The notes under the pieces are model-generated. The model was not told the origin of the DNA and did not search any database. It worked only from the letters and a program-made list of their open reading frames with translations. Position numbers and translations under genes: made by a program. This document shows positions 50,855-59,482 of a stretch of DNA of 64,000 nucleotides, piece by piece (the first letter of the stretch is position 1; each line of letters begins with the position of its first letter). The stretch covers positions 3 to 64,002 of the forward strand of contig NZ_LNAL01000006.1 of assembly GCF_001483135.1 (NCBI RefSeq), written 5' to 3'. The DNA is from Solirubrum puertoriconensis. GTDB lineage: Bacteria > Bacteroidota > Bacteroidia > Cytophagales > Hymenobacteraceae.

Positions 50855-52294
50855 TTAGTTCAGCCCTACCTTGCCTTTCACCGATTCGAAGATCTTGCCC
50901 GAATTAAACCCCACGCCGCGCTTAAACACTACCTCCATGCGCCGCAGCTGTTGAATGTCCTTTTCCGGGTCGCCGTCGATGAGCACCAAGTCGGCCTGCT
51001 TGCCGGCCTCGATGCTGCCGATTTCCTTTTCGCGCCCTAGGTACACGGCCCCGTTCAGCGTGCTGATTTTGATGGCCTGCACCGGCGTAAAGCCTGCCTC
51101 TACCAGCAGCTCTACCTGCCGGCGGTTGGAGTAGCCCGCAATGGTGCGGCCCGCGCCCGTAGGGTCGGTGCCCGATACCAGCAGGCCGCCGGCATCGTGA
51201 AACTGTTTTTCCCAGGCCATTTCTTTCTTGAACAGCGCCGTGCTGGCCGAGTCTTTCTGCTGATTCTGCTGCCAGGTTTTGGTTTCGCGCTCCTGCAGCT
51301 GCGGTATCAGCGCCTCCAGCCCACCGCCCAGCACCACCTCGCGGCCCGTGAACGGCTCAAATACGGGCAGGGTAGAGGTAAGCGCCACTTTCTTGCTCAC
51401 CAGAAAGCGAATAAGGTTTTGCATGTCGGGGCTGTTGGCGGGCAGGCTCAGCAAGCCTTTGCGAGCGGCCGGGTAGTCGCAGTTATCGGCGGCTTTACCC
51501 TGGGCAAAATCCGAGCTGGCCATAAAGCCGTGCTCCAGGTTATCGATGCCCAGCTCGGCCGCCTCGCGGTAGGTAATGGCGCACAAGTGGCCCGTCACCT
51601 TCAGGTTGCGCTGATGCGCCTCGCGCACCACGGCGGCTAGGTCGGCGCGGGTGGCATGCATGTACATTTTGTAGGAGGTGCAGCCTTTTTCGGCCCAGAA
51701 GCGGGCAGTTTTGGCGGCATCCTCGGGGCCGTTGATGGTGTTCAGGGCCGGAATGTCCATGCCGGGCTCCTCCATGTACGGTGCCGTTACGTCGATGTCG
51801 GGCCCGATGAGCTTGCCTTCGCCAATCATGCGCTTGATGGCCAAATCCGTCTGCGGCTCGATGCTGCCCGCCGTGCGGATGGTGGTAGCCCCGCCCGCCA
51901 AGTACAACCTAGGGAAGGAGTACGGCATTTGGGCGATGTTGAAGTACGAGCCCGTGGGCATGGTGTAGTACAAGTGCTCGTGCAGCATTACAAACCCCGG
52001 AATCAGCGTTTTGCCGGCGCAGTTAATCACCTGTGCGTCCTTGGGCACCTTCACCTTTTTCAGGGGGCCTACTTGCTCGATGCGCCCGTTGCGCAGCAGC
52101 ACCGTTTGGTGCAGTTGCGCCGGCTTGCCCGTGCCGTCGATAACCTTGGCATCGATGAGGGCAATCAGCGGCGCATCGGTACGAATGTACTCGCGCACTT
52201 GCGGCGTAAAAGTGGGTTGGCTTTGTGCTTGGGCTGCCGCGCAGGACAGGAGCAGACATAGGGCCAGGCCGAGCAGGCGTAAGGGTTGGTTCAT
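50855..52294 (-). CDS. Secreted amidohydrolase (imidazolonepropionase/prolidase-like)
   Basis: A 479-residue exported metallohydrolase from the ATG at 52292-52294 (MNQPLRLLGLALCLLLSCAA, signal peptide). A TIM-barrel amidohydrolase layout is visible: the small beta-domain with KTLIPGFVMLHEHLYY (first metal HxH), a Lys-containing TSYKMYMHAT, VTGHLCA, LEHGFMASSD, and the final Asp in LVSGTDPTGAG. EAGKQADLVLIDGDPEKDIQ closes the domain. The substrate may be a cyclic amide or dipeptide. Single gene. Confidence 0.88.
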   Translation of the reverse strand: MNQPLRLLGLALCLLLSCAAAQAQSQPTFTPQVREYIRTDAPLIALIDAKVIDGTGKPAQLHQTVLLRNGRIEQVGPLKKVKVPKDAQVINCAGKTLIPGFVMLHEHLYYTMPTGSYFNIAQMPYSFPRLYLAGGATTIRTAGSIEPQTDLAIKRMIGEGKLIGPDIDVTAPYMEEPGMDIPALNTINGPEDAAKTARFWAEKGCTSYKMYMHATRADLAAVVREAHQRNLKVTGHLCAITYREAAELGIDNLEHGFMASSDFAQGKAADNCDYPAARKGLLSLPANSPDMQNLIRFLVSKKVALTSTLPVFEPFTGREVVLGGGLEALIPQLQERETKTWQQNQQKDSASTALFKKEMAWEKQFHDAGGLLVSGTDPTGAGRTIAGYSNRRQVELLVEAGFTPVQAIKISTLNGAVYLGREKEIGSIEAGKQADLVLIDGDPEKDIQQLRRMEVVFKRGVGFNSGKIFESVKGKVGLN

Positions 52295-52472
52295 GAAATG
52301 GGCACGGTAGAGCGGCGTGCAAGTATACACCCCAGATACCAAGAGCAGCGTACGCAGCCAATAGGAGCTTACGTTGTTTATCGGCTGTATGAGCTGGCGA
52401 CAGAAACAGGGCGCTGGTTTCGCTTCAGGCCGTAGCTTTGGAAAAGGCGGCCACCTTCAAGGCCCTAAGCCG

Positions 52473-52480
52473 TACCTTCG
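52473..52480 (+). promoter_or_regulatory. Near-consensus -7 element of kbl
   Basis: TACCTTCG, one base from TANNTTTG, 24 bases before the kbl ATG. Confidence 0.4.
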
Positions 52481-52504
52481 TATCCATTCCCAAGTTCTCA
52501 CTGC

Positions 52505-53752
52505 ATGTATACCACTCTTCAGCCCGACCTCCAGCAGCAGCTGGACGAGATTAAAGAAGCCGGTCTTTACAAGAAAGAGCGCATTATTACCTCGCCGCAA
52601 GGCGCCGAAATCGAGACCAACGAAGCGGGCGAGGTGCTGAACTTCTGCGCCAACAACTACCTAGGGCTGTCGTCGCACCCCGAAGTAATTAAGGCCGCCA
52701 AAGAAGCCATCGATACGCACGGCTACGGCATGTCGTCGGTGCGCTTTATTTGCGGCACTCAGGATATCCACAAGGAGCTGGAGCGCAAGATTGCCGAGTT
52801 CCTGGGCACCGAAGACACCATTCTGTACGCCGCTGCTTTCGACGCTAATGGCGGGGTGTTTGAGCCGCTCTTCAACGAGCAGGACGCTATTATCAGCGAC
52901 GCGCTCAACCACGCCTCTATCATCGACGGTGTGCGCCTGTGCAAAGCACAGCGCTACCGCTACAACCACAACGACATGGCCGACCTGGAGAAGCAGCTCC
53001 AGGATGCCGTGGCCAAAGGCACCCGCCACCGTATCATCGTTACAGACGGCTCGTTCTCGATGGACGGCACCATTGCCCGCCTCGACCAAATTTGCGACCT
53101 GGCCGACAAGTACCAGGCTTTGGTGATGATCGACGAGTGCCACTCGATGGGCTTCCTCGGCAAAACCGGCCGCGGCACCCACGAGTACCGCAACGTAATG
53201 GGCCGCGTCGACATCATCACCGGTACACTGGGCAAAGCCCTAGGTGGCGCCATGGGTGGTTTCACCTCGGGCCGCAAAGAAATCATCGACATGCTGCGCC
53301 AGCGCAGCCGCCCGTACCTGTTCTCCAACACGTTGGCGCCGGCCATCGTGGGGGCCAGCATCCGAGTGCTTGATCTGCTGACCGAAAGCACCCAGCTGCG
53401 CGACCAACTGGAAGAAAATACCAAGTACTTCCGCGAGAAGATGACCGCCGCCGGCTTCGACATCAAGCCCGGTGAGCACCCCATCGTGCCGGTAATGCTT
53501 TACGACGCCAAGTTGGCGCAGGAGTTTGCCGCCAAAATGCTCGAGAAAGGCATTTACGTCGTGGGCTTCTACTACCCCGTGGTGCCGAAAGGCCAGGCCC
53601 GCATTCGGGTGCAGCTCTCCGCTGCCCACACCCGCGCGCATCTCGACAAGGCCATCAATGCCTTCATCGAAGTAGGCCGCGAGTTGGGCACGCTGAAGGA
53701 CCGCTCGGCCGCGCAACCCGAAGCCGGCCAGGTGGTGCAGAATACGCCGTAA
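52505..53752 (+). CDS. kbl: Glycine C-acetyltransferase (2-amino-3-ketobutyrate CoA ligase)
   Basis: PLP enzyme that splits 2-amino-3-ketobutyrate with CoA to glycine and acetyl-CoA, the second step of threonine breakdown. 415 residues. PLP Lys244 lies in [14 protein letters not shown], Asp210 in [10 protein letters not shown], and HASIIDG is around His136. [13 protein letters not shown] (48-60) marks the alpha-oxoamine synthase group, and the threonine dehydrogenase nearby selects KBL over the ALA or KAPA synthases. The C-terminus carries about 20 extra polar residues. Confidence 0.94.
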   Translation: MYTTLQPDLQQQLDEIKEAGLYKKERIITSPQGAEIETNEAGEVLNFCANNYLGLSSHPEVIKAAKEAIDTHGYGMSSVRFICGTQDIHKELERKIAEFLGTEDTILYAAAFDANGGVFEPLFNEQDAIISDALNHASIIDGVRLCKAQRYRYNHNDMADLEKQLQDAVAKGTRHRIIVTDGSFSMDGTIARLDQICDLADKYQALVMIDECHSMGFLGKTGRGTHEYRNVMGRVDIITGTLGKALGGAMGGFTSGRKEIIDMLRQRSRPYLFSNTLAPAIVGASIRVLDLLTESTQLRDQLEENTKYFREKMTAAGFDIKPGEHPIVPVMLYDAKLAQEFAAKMLEKGIYVVGFYYPVVPKGQARIRVQLSAAHTRAHLDKAINAFIEVGRELGTLKDRSAAQPEAGQVVQNTP

Positions 53753-53776
53753 GCACCCAAGAGCACATTGCTTAAC

Positions 53777-53820
53777 CACTGCGCCCCGCTGGTAAACCAG
53801 CGGGGCGCAGTGATTTTGAC
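53777..53820 (+). terminator. kbl terminator
   Basis: CACTGCGCCCCGCTGG (53777-53792) pairs with 53797-53812, a perfect 16-bp stem with a TAAA loop, followed by ATTTTGAC. Confidence 0.85.
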
Positions 53821-53877
53821 CTTATCAAATTTATATTAAAAAAATTATATATTTAGCGTAACATAATCCCCTCAACC

Positions 53878-54645
53878 ATGCTGGCTACCACAATCGGCGC
53901 TTCACCCAACAAGTATGCCCGGGCTGGCGGCATAGCTTATCTCATCATTATCGCAGCTGGGCTACTCGGCGAAATGTTCGTGCGAAATAGCTTGGTGGTA
54001 CCGGGCGACGCTGCCGCCACGGCGCAGCGCATTACCGCCGCTCCGCAGTTGTGGCGGGCAGGCATTGCCGGCGATTTGCTGATGCATGTGCTCGATGTAA
54101 TGGTAATGCTCATCCTGTACACGCTGCTCAAACCCGTAAGCAGAAAAATAGCGTCGATGGCACTGCTGTTCAATTTGGTGCAAACGGCCGTGCTGGCCCT
54201 AAACAAGCTGAACCTGATTGTGCCCTTACTTGTGCTGAGCAACAGTGCTTACCTAGGTGCTATGGAGCCAGTGCAGCGGCAGGCGTTGGCCTATGTTTTT
54301 ATTCAGGCCCACAGCTACGGCTTTGGCATCGGTCTGATCTTCTTCGGCTTCACCTGCCTGGTTGAGGGGTACTTGATTATGCGCTCGAGCTACCTGCCGC
54401 GGCTGCTCGGGGGCATGATGCAAGCCGCGGGCGTGTGCTACATCGTCAACAGCTTTCTGCTGATTTTGGCACCGGAGGCTGCCAACAGCCTTTTTCCGTT
54501 CATCATGTTGCCGCCGTTTCTGGGCGAGTCAGCTTTCGCAGCTTGGCTGGTAATCAGAGGAGTTGATGTGCACCAATGGCAGGCAGCCAAACGCGCGCGG
54601 CGGGCAAAGCAACGAGCGGAAACAGCTGCTTATTCCGCTGTTTAG
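53878..54645 (+). CDS. DUF4386-like polytopic membrane protein
   Basis: A 255-residue membrane protein with six or seven hydrophobic segments. After ASPNKYARAGGIAYLIIIAA comes AAATAQRITAAPQLWRAGIA, with the R-x-G motif leading into the second helix. The layout (YARAGGxxYL, then QLWRAG, then HSYGFGIGLIFFGF) matches DUF4386 proteins, which have no known function. The basic tail WQAAKRARRAKQRAETAA faces the cytosol by charge rule. Unusually AT-rich DNA (about 53820-53875) precedes it. Confidence 0.78.
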   Translation: MLATTIGASPNKYARAGGIAYLIIIAAGLLGEMFVRNSLVVPGDAAATAQRITAAPQLWRAGIAGDLLMHVLDVMVMLILYTLLKPVSRKIASMALLFNLVQTAVLALNKLNLIVPLLVLSNSAYLGAMEPVQRQALAYVFIQAHSYGFGIGLIFFGFTCLVEGYLIMRSSYLPRLLGGMMQAAGVCYIVNSFLLILAPEAANSLFPFIMLPPFLGESAFAAWLVIRGVDVHQWQAAKRARRAKQRAETAAYSAV

Positions 54646-54671
54646 TCCTTTTCCGAGGGGCCAACAAGGTT

Positions 54672-55517
54672 TTAAGCCGCTACCTCGGCTGCCGAACGGG
54701 CCGAAGTGGTACCGGCACCCGTGCGCGGCATGGCATCGAACAAGAATTCGTTGAGCTTGGAGCGCAAATCCTGACCCGAGAGGTTGCGGTACACCTCGCC
54801 GCCGCGCACGATGGACATTTGCCCGGTTTCTTCGCTTACCACTAGCACCACCGAATCGGTTACTTCGGAAAGGCCAATGGCGGCGCGGTGACGCAGGCCC
54901 ATGGAGGCAGGCACATCGGGATTTTCGCTGACGGGCAGGATGCAACGCGCGGCTTTGATGCGGCCGCCGGCCACGATAACGGCGCCGTCGTGCAGCGGGG
55001 AAGTTTTGTTGAAGATGCTCATCAGCAGGCGCTTGCTCACGGCTGCATCAAGCAAGTCGCCGCTTTCGGCATAAAACTTCAAATCGGAAGCCTGCTGGAA
55101 TGCAATCAGCGCTCCGGTGTTTTTGCTGGAAAGGCTCTTGGCGGCTTCCACAAAGGGCGTTACGCTCATGCGCTGTTGCTGCTGCTCGCGGCGCCACGGA
55201 AACATGCGCACCCGCTCAAGACTAGTTGCCTTGCCGATGTTGAGCAGAAAGCGCCGAATTTCTTGCTGAAACAGGATGATGCCGGCCAGCACGCCCACAC
55301 TCATGAACTGACCTAGGATGGTGGTCAGCAGCTCCATGCCGGCGGCTTTTACCACCAAGTAGAGCAAGTAGATGGACAAGAAACCCAGGAAAATACGCAG
55401 CGCCACCGAGCCGGTAAGCAGCTTGTAAATCTGGTAAAACAGCACCGTGACCAGCAGCACGTCTACGACGTCGATCCAGCCGATGCGCAGGAAGCCGATG
55501 GAGACGGGAGGAAACAC
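54672..55517 (-). CDS. cdaA: Diadenylate cyclase CdaA
   Basis: Makes the second messenger c-di-AMP from two ATP. 281 residues. Three N-terminal membrane segments (about 15-90) are followed by a DisA_N catalytic domain. The two active-site motifs are DGA (177-179, in SPLHDGAVIV) and RHR (209-211, in LRHRAAIG). The Thr/Ala/Arg-rich tail is not conserved. It lies 4 bases after folP on the same strand, an arrangement kept in many Bacteroidota, so folate and c-di-AMP enzymes are co-transcribed. Confidence 0.95.
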   Translation of the reverse strand: MFPPVSIGFLRIGWIDVVDVLLVTVLFYQIYKLLTGSVALRIFLGFLSIYLLYLVVKAAGMELLTTILGQFMSVGVLAGIILFQQEIRRFLLNIGKATSLERVRMFPWRREQQQQRMSVTPFVEAAKSLSSKNTGALIAFQQASDLKFYAESGDLLDAAVSKRLLMSIFNKTSPLHDGAVIVAGGRIKAARCILPVSENPDVPASMGLRHRAAIGLSEVTDSVVLVVSEETGQMSIVRGGEVYRNLSGQDLRSKLNEFLFDAMPRTGAGTTSARSAAEVAA

Positions 55518-55521
55518 GGGA

Positions 55522-56403
55522 TTACGAGCTTAAAGTATTCTGAACCAAGCGCACCAGCTGCACAGCTTCCGCTACGTCGTGCACGCGCAGCAGGTTAGCG
55601 CCGCCCATCACCGCTAGGGTGTTGAGCACTAGGGTGCCTGGCAAAGCCGCCTCGGGCGTGAGACCTAGGGGCTTCCAGACGAGGGTTTTACGGGAGAGTC
55701 CTACCAACAGCGGCAAGTCCAATATGTTGCGCAGTTCGGGCAGGCGGCGCAGCAGCTCGTAGCCTTGCTGCTGCGTTTTGGCAAAACCGAAGCCGGGGTC
55801 GAGCACCACGTCGGCATCGGGCCACAGGGCGCGCAGGGCCGCTACCCGGTCGCGGAAATAGCGCACCAGCTCCTGCACCAGGTCGGTATCGTAGTGGGTA
55901 AGCTGCGTCATGGTTTGCGGCGTGCCGCGCATGTGCATCAAGATGTAGGGCACCCGCAAACGCGCCACCGTGGCGAACATTGCCTCGTCGAGCAGGCCGC
56001 CGCCGATGTCGTTGATGATGTCGGCGCCGGCTTGCACGGCCAGCTCGGCCACGCGGGCCCGAAACGTATCGACAGACACGAAAGCCTCCGGAAAGTTGCG
56101 CCGCACAGCTTCCACGGCCGGTAGCAAGCGGGCAAGCTCCTCATCGGCAGGTACATCATTGGCGCCGGGGCGCGAGGAGTAACCGCCTAGGTCGAGCACG
56201 GTGGCACCGGCCTGCAGCATGTGCTCGGCGCGTTGCAGCAGCTCGGTCTCGGCCTGCAGGCGGCTTCCGGCAAAAAACGAATCGGGCGTAACGTTGAGGA
56301 TGCCCATTACCTGCGGGCGGCCCAAATCGAGCACGCGGCCGCCGGGGCAGCGCAGCGTCTGCCTCACCCGAAATAGCGTATCTTGCGCAACCAGGGCCTT
56401 CAT
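55522..56403 (-). CDS. folP: Dihydropteroate synthase
   Basis: Condenses p-aminobenzoate with the pterin pyrophosphate in folate synthesis; the target of sulphonamides. 293 residues. VMGILNVTPDSFFAG (32-46), GATVLDLGGYSSRPGA (the usual D-[IVL]-GG-x-S motif), ADIINDIGGG, VVLDPGFGFAKT and VGLSRKT cover the pterin and pABA sites. First gene of a two-gene transcript with cdaA. A hairpin (AGCGTTG-N7-CAACGCT, about 56453-56473) lies in the shared region upstream. Confidence 0.96.
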   Translation of the reverse strand: MKALVAQDTLFRVRQTLRCPGGRVLDLGRPQVMGILNVTPDSFFAGSRLQAETELLQRAEHMLQAGATVLDLGGYSSRPGANDVPADEELARLLPAVEAVRRNFPEAFVSVDTFRARVAELAVQAGADIINDIGGGLLDEAMFATVARLRVPYILMHMRGTPQTMTQLTHYDTDLVQELVRYFRDRVAALRALWPDADVVLDPGFGFAKTQQQGYELLRRLPELRNILDLPLLVGLSRKTLVWKPLGLTPEAALPGTLVLNTLAVMGGANLLRVHDVAEAVQLVRLVQNTLSS

Positions 56404-56412
56404 GGGTTCAGG

Positions 56413-56535
56413 GCTTAGAGCAGCAGGAATTAGGGTTTGGCAGAAACCAACAAAGCGTTGCCGCGCGCAACGCTATTAGCCCTGCAAAGAAAGTTCTAAG
56501 ACCTTAGCCCTAATACCTCCGCTCTGTTCTAAAAA
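56413..56535. repeat. Imperfect inverted repeat between folP and DUF1599 (family D)
   Basis: GGCTTAGAGCAGCAGGAATT near 56414 is mirrored by CCTCCGCTCTGTTCTAA near 56517-56533. A central hairpin AGCGTTG/CAACGCT sits in between. CTAAGACCTTAGCCCTAAT at 56497-56515 matches the element before ftsY (31584-31616). The divergent promoters must overlap it. Confidence 0.45.
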
Positions 56536-56548
56536 TAGCTTTTTCACG

Positions 56549-57115
56549 TTGAACGACCAAACCCAGCTCCAATACGACCGCATCATTGAGCGGTGCCGGG
56601 CGCTGTTTCTGGCCAAGACCCACGACTACGGCACGGCGTGGCGCATCTTGCGTTTGCCCAGCATTACCGATCAGATTTTCATCAAGGCGCAGCGCATTCG
56701 CTCCATCCAGGAAAAGGGTACGCAGCTGGTGCAAGAGCCTATCGATGATGAATTTGTGGCCATCATCAACTACTGCGTTATTGCCCTGATGCAACTGCGC
56801 CTGCCCACCGATGCGCCCTTGGAGCTGGAGCCGGCTTTTGTGGCCGATGCCTACGACCAAGAGGTGGTCGAAAACCGCCGCTTGCTATTCGCCAAAAACC
56901 ACGATTACGGCGAGGCGTGGCGCCAAATGCGCGTGTCGAGCATCACCGATATTATCCTGATGAAGCTGCACCGCACCAAGCAAATTGAAGATTTGCAGGG
57001 CCGTACGCTGGCTTCGGAAGGCGTAGATGCCAATTACCGCGATATGCTCAACTACGCTGTATTTGCGCTAATTCTGCGCGGTGCCGCGGAACACTCAACT
57101 GCCGCCGCAGTTTAA
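56549..57115 (+). CDS. DUF1599 protein with two domain copies
   Basis: A 188-residue soluble protein consisting of two copies of the same unit. Residues 22-50 contain AKTHDYGTAWRILRLPSITD and 115-143 contain AKNHDYGEAWRQMRVSSITD. Each is followed by a similar D-x5-NY-x4-AL segment. The K-x-HDYG-x-AWR motif defines DUF1599, whose function is unknown. No ATG or GTG is available in frame, so the start appears to be TTG at 56549. The BT_3928-type gene follows after 27 bases. Confidence 0.88.
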   Translation: MNDQTQLQYDRIIERCRALFLAKTHDYGTAWRILRLPSITDQIFIKAQRIRSIQEKGTQLVQEPIDDEFVAIINYCVIALMQLRLPTDAPLELEPAFVADAYDQEVVENRRLLFAKNHDYGEAWRQMRVSSITDIILMKLHRTKQIEDLQGRTLASEGVDANYRDMLNYAVFALILRGAAEHSTAAAV

Positions 57116-57142
57116 GGCTTTGATTTAAGCTCCATCTAACCC

Positions 57143-58246
57143 ATGCGCACCTTCGTCCGACTCTGCTGGCTGCTGCTCGGCGTGTTGTTTATCTTCTCGG
57201 GCCTTGTAAAGCTGAACGACCCCATTGGCACGGCCTACAAGCTCGAAGAATACTTCGAGGTATTCGCCGTCGATTTCGGCTCGTTCTTTCTGGCTTTCAA
57301 GAGTATTGCCCGCACCCTCAGCATCACCCTCAGCTCCTTGGAGGTGGTATTGGGCGTGGCCCTGCTGCTGCGCTGGAACCTGCGCTTCACCTTGTGGTCG
57401 TTGTTCGTGCTGCTGGTGTTCTTCACCTTCCTCACGTTCTACTCGGCCTTCTTCAATAAGGTAACCGACTGCGGCTGCTTCGGCGACTTCATCAAGCTCA
57501 CGCCGTGGCAGTCGTTCTCCAAAGACGTGTTCCTGCTGGTACTCTGGGTTATCGTGTTCCTTAACCAGCGCTACCTGCGCCGCGTGTTTGCCAAAGGAAC
57601 CCTCGGCACCATGTACATCACGTTTGCCGGGGCTGTGGCCGTGGGCATTGGCGTGTATGCCCTAGGTCACTTGCCGTACTTCGATTTCCTGCCCTACAAA
57701 GTGGGCAACAACATCGGCAAGCTGATGCAGCCCTCGGCGCCGCTGCGCTACAAGTACATCATGGAGAAGGGCGGCCAAAGCCAGGAGTTTACCGAGTACC
57801 CCACCGACACTACCTGGAAGTTTAAGCAGATGGTGGCACTGAACCCCGAAGACGGTCCGAAGATCATCGACTTCCGGGTGTGGGGTGCCGACCAAGCCGA
57901 CGTAACCCCGGAAGTGCTGAAAGGCAACAAGCTGCTGCTGATTGTGCAAGGCGTGGAAAAGGCCGACCGCGACCGGTTCGAGCAAATCAACGCTACCCTT
58001 GCCGGGGCCGATTCGTCGAGGAAGAAGATCGAGTCCATGATCATCACCAGCAGCAGCCCCAACGAGTTCGATGTGTTTCGGCACGAGGTAAACCTCTCGG
58101 GCAAGTACTACTTCGCCGATGCCACCGTGCTGAAGTCGATGATTCGCTCGAACCCCGGCTTTATGCTGCTGCAAAACGGCGTGGTGAAGGGTAAATTCCA
58201 CTACCACGACATCCCCGACCGCGAAAAGCTGGAGGAACTGCTGTGA
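57143..58246 (+). CDS. BT_3928-family membrane protein (DoxX/MauE-like with redox motif)
   Basis: A 367-residue membrane protein. Four to five hydrophobic segments (about 5-175) form a DoxX/MauE-like unit. VTDCGCFGDFIKLTPWQSF carries Cys110 and Cys112. The remainder (about 180-367) is an exported domain with no Cys pair of its own, resembling a thioredoxin-like shell (LLLIVQGVEKADRDRFEQIN, FADATVLKSMIRSNPGFMLL, GVVKGKFHYHDIP). The group is probably involved in envelope thiol redox. The next gene overlaps by 4 bases (GTGA). Confidence 0.87.
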   Translation: MRTFVRLCWLLLGVLFIFSGLVKLNDPIGTAYKLEEYFEVFAVDFGSFFLAFKSIARTLSITLSSLEVVLGVALLLRWNLRFTLWSLFVLLVFFTFLTFYSAFFNKVTDCGCFGDFIKLTPWQSFSKDVFLLVLWVIVFLNQRYLRRVFAKGTLGTMYITFAGAVAVGIGVYALGHLPYFDFLPYKVGNNIGKLMQPSAPLRYKYIMEKGGQSQEFTEYPTDTTWKFKQMVALNPEDGPKIIDFRVWGADQADVTPEVLKGNKLLLIVQGVEKADRDRFEQINATLAGADSSRKKIESMIITSSSPNEFDVFRHEVNLSGKYYFADATVLKSMIRSNPGFMLLQNGVVKGKFHYHDIPDREKLEELL

Positions 58247-59313
58247 GCCGCATTCTAGGTTTTGTGCTGCGCCGCCTTGCGCACGGCCTGCTGATTTTGG
58301 TGGGCGTGGCGCTTACGGTGTTCGTGCTGTTTCAGGTACTGCCCGGCGACCCGGTAGCCCTGCTGGCCGGCCAACGCTCCGACGTGGCCACCCGCGCCGC
58401 CATTGCCGCCGACCTAGGGCTCGACCAACCCTTGCCGGTGCAGCTCGTGGGCTACCTCAACGATGTGTCGCCGGTAGGCGTGCACGCCCGCGACTCGGCC
58501 AACGTGGCGCGCTACGGCGGTGTTACGCTGCTGCCCCTAGGTGGCGAGCAAGCCGTGGTGCTCAAGAAGCCCTACCTGCGCCGCTCGTTCCAGTCGAACA
58601 AGGATGTGCTTGATATTCTGCTCGACCACTTCAGCGGTACGCTGTGGCTGGCCTTGGCGGCCATGCTGCTGGCCGCCGTGTTGGGCATTGGCTTTGGCAT
58701 TGTAGCGGCACTGCGGGCGCATACGTGGGTCGATCGGGCGTTGCTTACGGTATCGGTGCTCGGCATTTCGGTGCCGTCGTTTGTGGCCGGTATCCTCATC
58801 GCCATGACGTTCGGCTTTTACTGGAGCCGCTACACCGGCCTTAACCTCACCGGCCAACTGTTTGAAACCGACCCCTTCACGGCCGAGTCGCATGTGGTGC
58901 TGCGCAACTTGGTGCTGCCCGCGTTTGCCCTAGGTATTCGCCCGCTGGCCGTAATTGTGCAGCTCACGCGCAGCTCCATGCTCGATGTCATGTCGCAGGA
59001 CTTTGTGCGCACGGCCCGGGCCAAAGGGCTTAGCAAGCGCCGGACGGTGCTGCACCATGCCTTGCAAAACGCCCTCAACCCCGTGGTAACAGCCGTATCG
59101 GGCTGGTTGGCGTCGCTGATGGCGGGCGCGTTTTTCATCGAATACATTTTCAACTGGAAGGGCCTGGGTACCGTTACGCTCCGCGCCGTCGAGAACCTCG
59201 ACTTCCCGGTGGTAATGGGCGCTACCATCTTCGTGGCCTTCCTGTTCGTGGTCATCAACATCGCCGTGGATGTGCTCTACGCCGTGCTCGACCCGCGGGT
59301 GAAGCTGGGTTGA
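58243..59313 (+). CDS. ABC transporter permease, oligopeptide/dipeptide (DppB/OppB) type
   Basis: A 356-residue inner-membrane permease. Six hydrophobic segments: the first (RLAHGLLILVGVALTVFVLF) leads into FQVLPGDPVALLAGQ, typical of DppB. RTARAKGLSKRRTVLHHALQNALNP is the EAA coupling motif, and the GAFFIEYIFNWKGLG loop and VVMGATIFVAFLFVVINIAVD helix end the domain. The start is GTG at 58243 inside the previous gene. No second permease, ATPase or binding protein is adjacent, so the rest of the transporter must be elsewhere. Confidence 0.92.
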   Translation: MSRILGFVLRRLAHGLLILVGVALTVFVLFQVLPGDPVALLAGQRSDVATRAAIAADLGLDQPLPVQLVGYLNDVSPVGVHARDSANVARYGGVTLLPLGGEQAVVLKKPYLRRSFQSNKDVLDILLDHFSGTLWLALAAMLLAAVLGIGFGIVAALRAHTWVDRALLTVSVLGISVPSFVAGILIAMTFGFYWSRYTGLNLTGQLFETDPFTAESHVVLRNLVLPAFALGIRPLAVIVQLTRSSMLDVMSQDFVRTARAKGLSKRRTVLHHALQNALNPVVTAVSGWLASLMAGAFFIEYIFNWKGLGTVTLRAVENLDFPVVMGATIFVAFLFVVINIAVDVLYAVLDPRVKLG

Positions 59314-59327
59314 GAATTTGCCCGTCT

Positions 59328-59470
59328 GTCAGCCTGAGGCACTAGCCAAATCGAAGATCGACATAGCCAAGAACCCTCTCAGGGCAGACGGTAGCTACTT
59401 CACCTAGTGCGTCCAGGCGGGGAAGGTGCTTGACTACACTGGCTTTGCTCTCCGCTGCTCAGGATGAAAC
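59328..59470. repeat. Degenerate inverted-repeat element related to 1555-1586
   Basis: GTCAGCCTGAGGC at 59328-59340 and the complement-oriented CCGCTGCTCAGGATGAAAC near 59452-59470 are opposed and share the GTCAT-CTGAGC core with the arms around the carA/carB orphan gene. The interior contains further opposed fragments (CCCGTCTG and CAGACGG). Clearly diverged. Confidence 0.4.
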
Positions 59471-59482
59471 TTTAACCGCATT

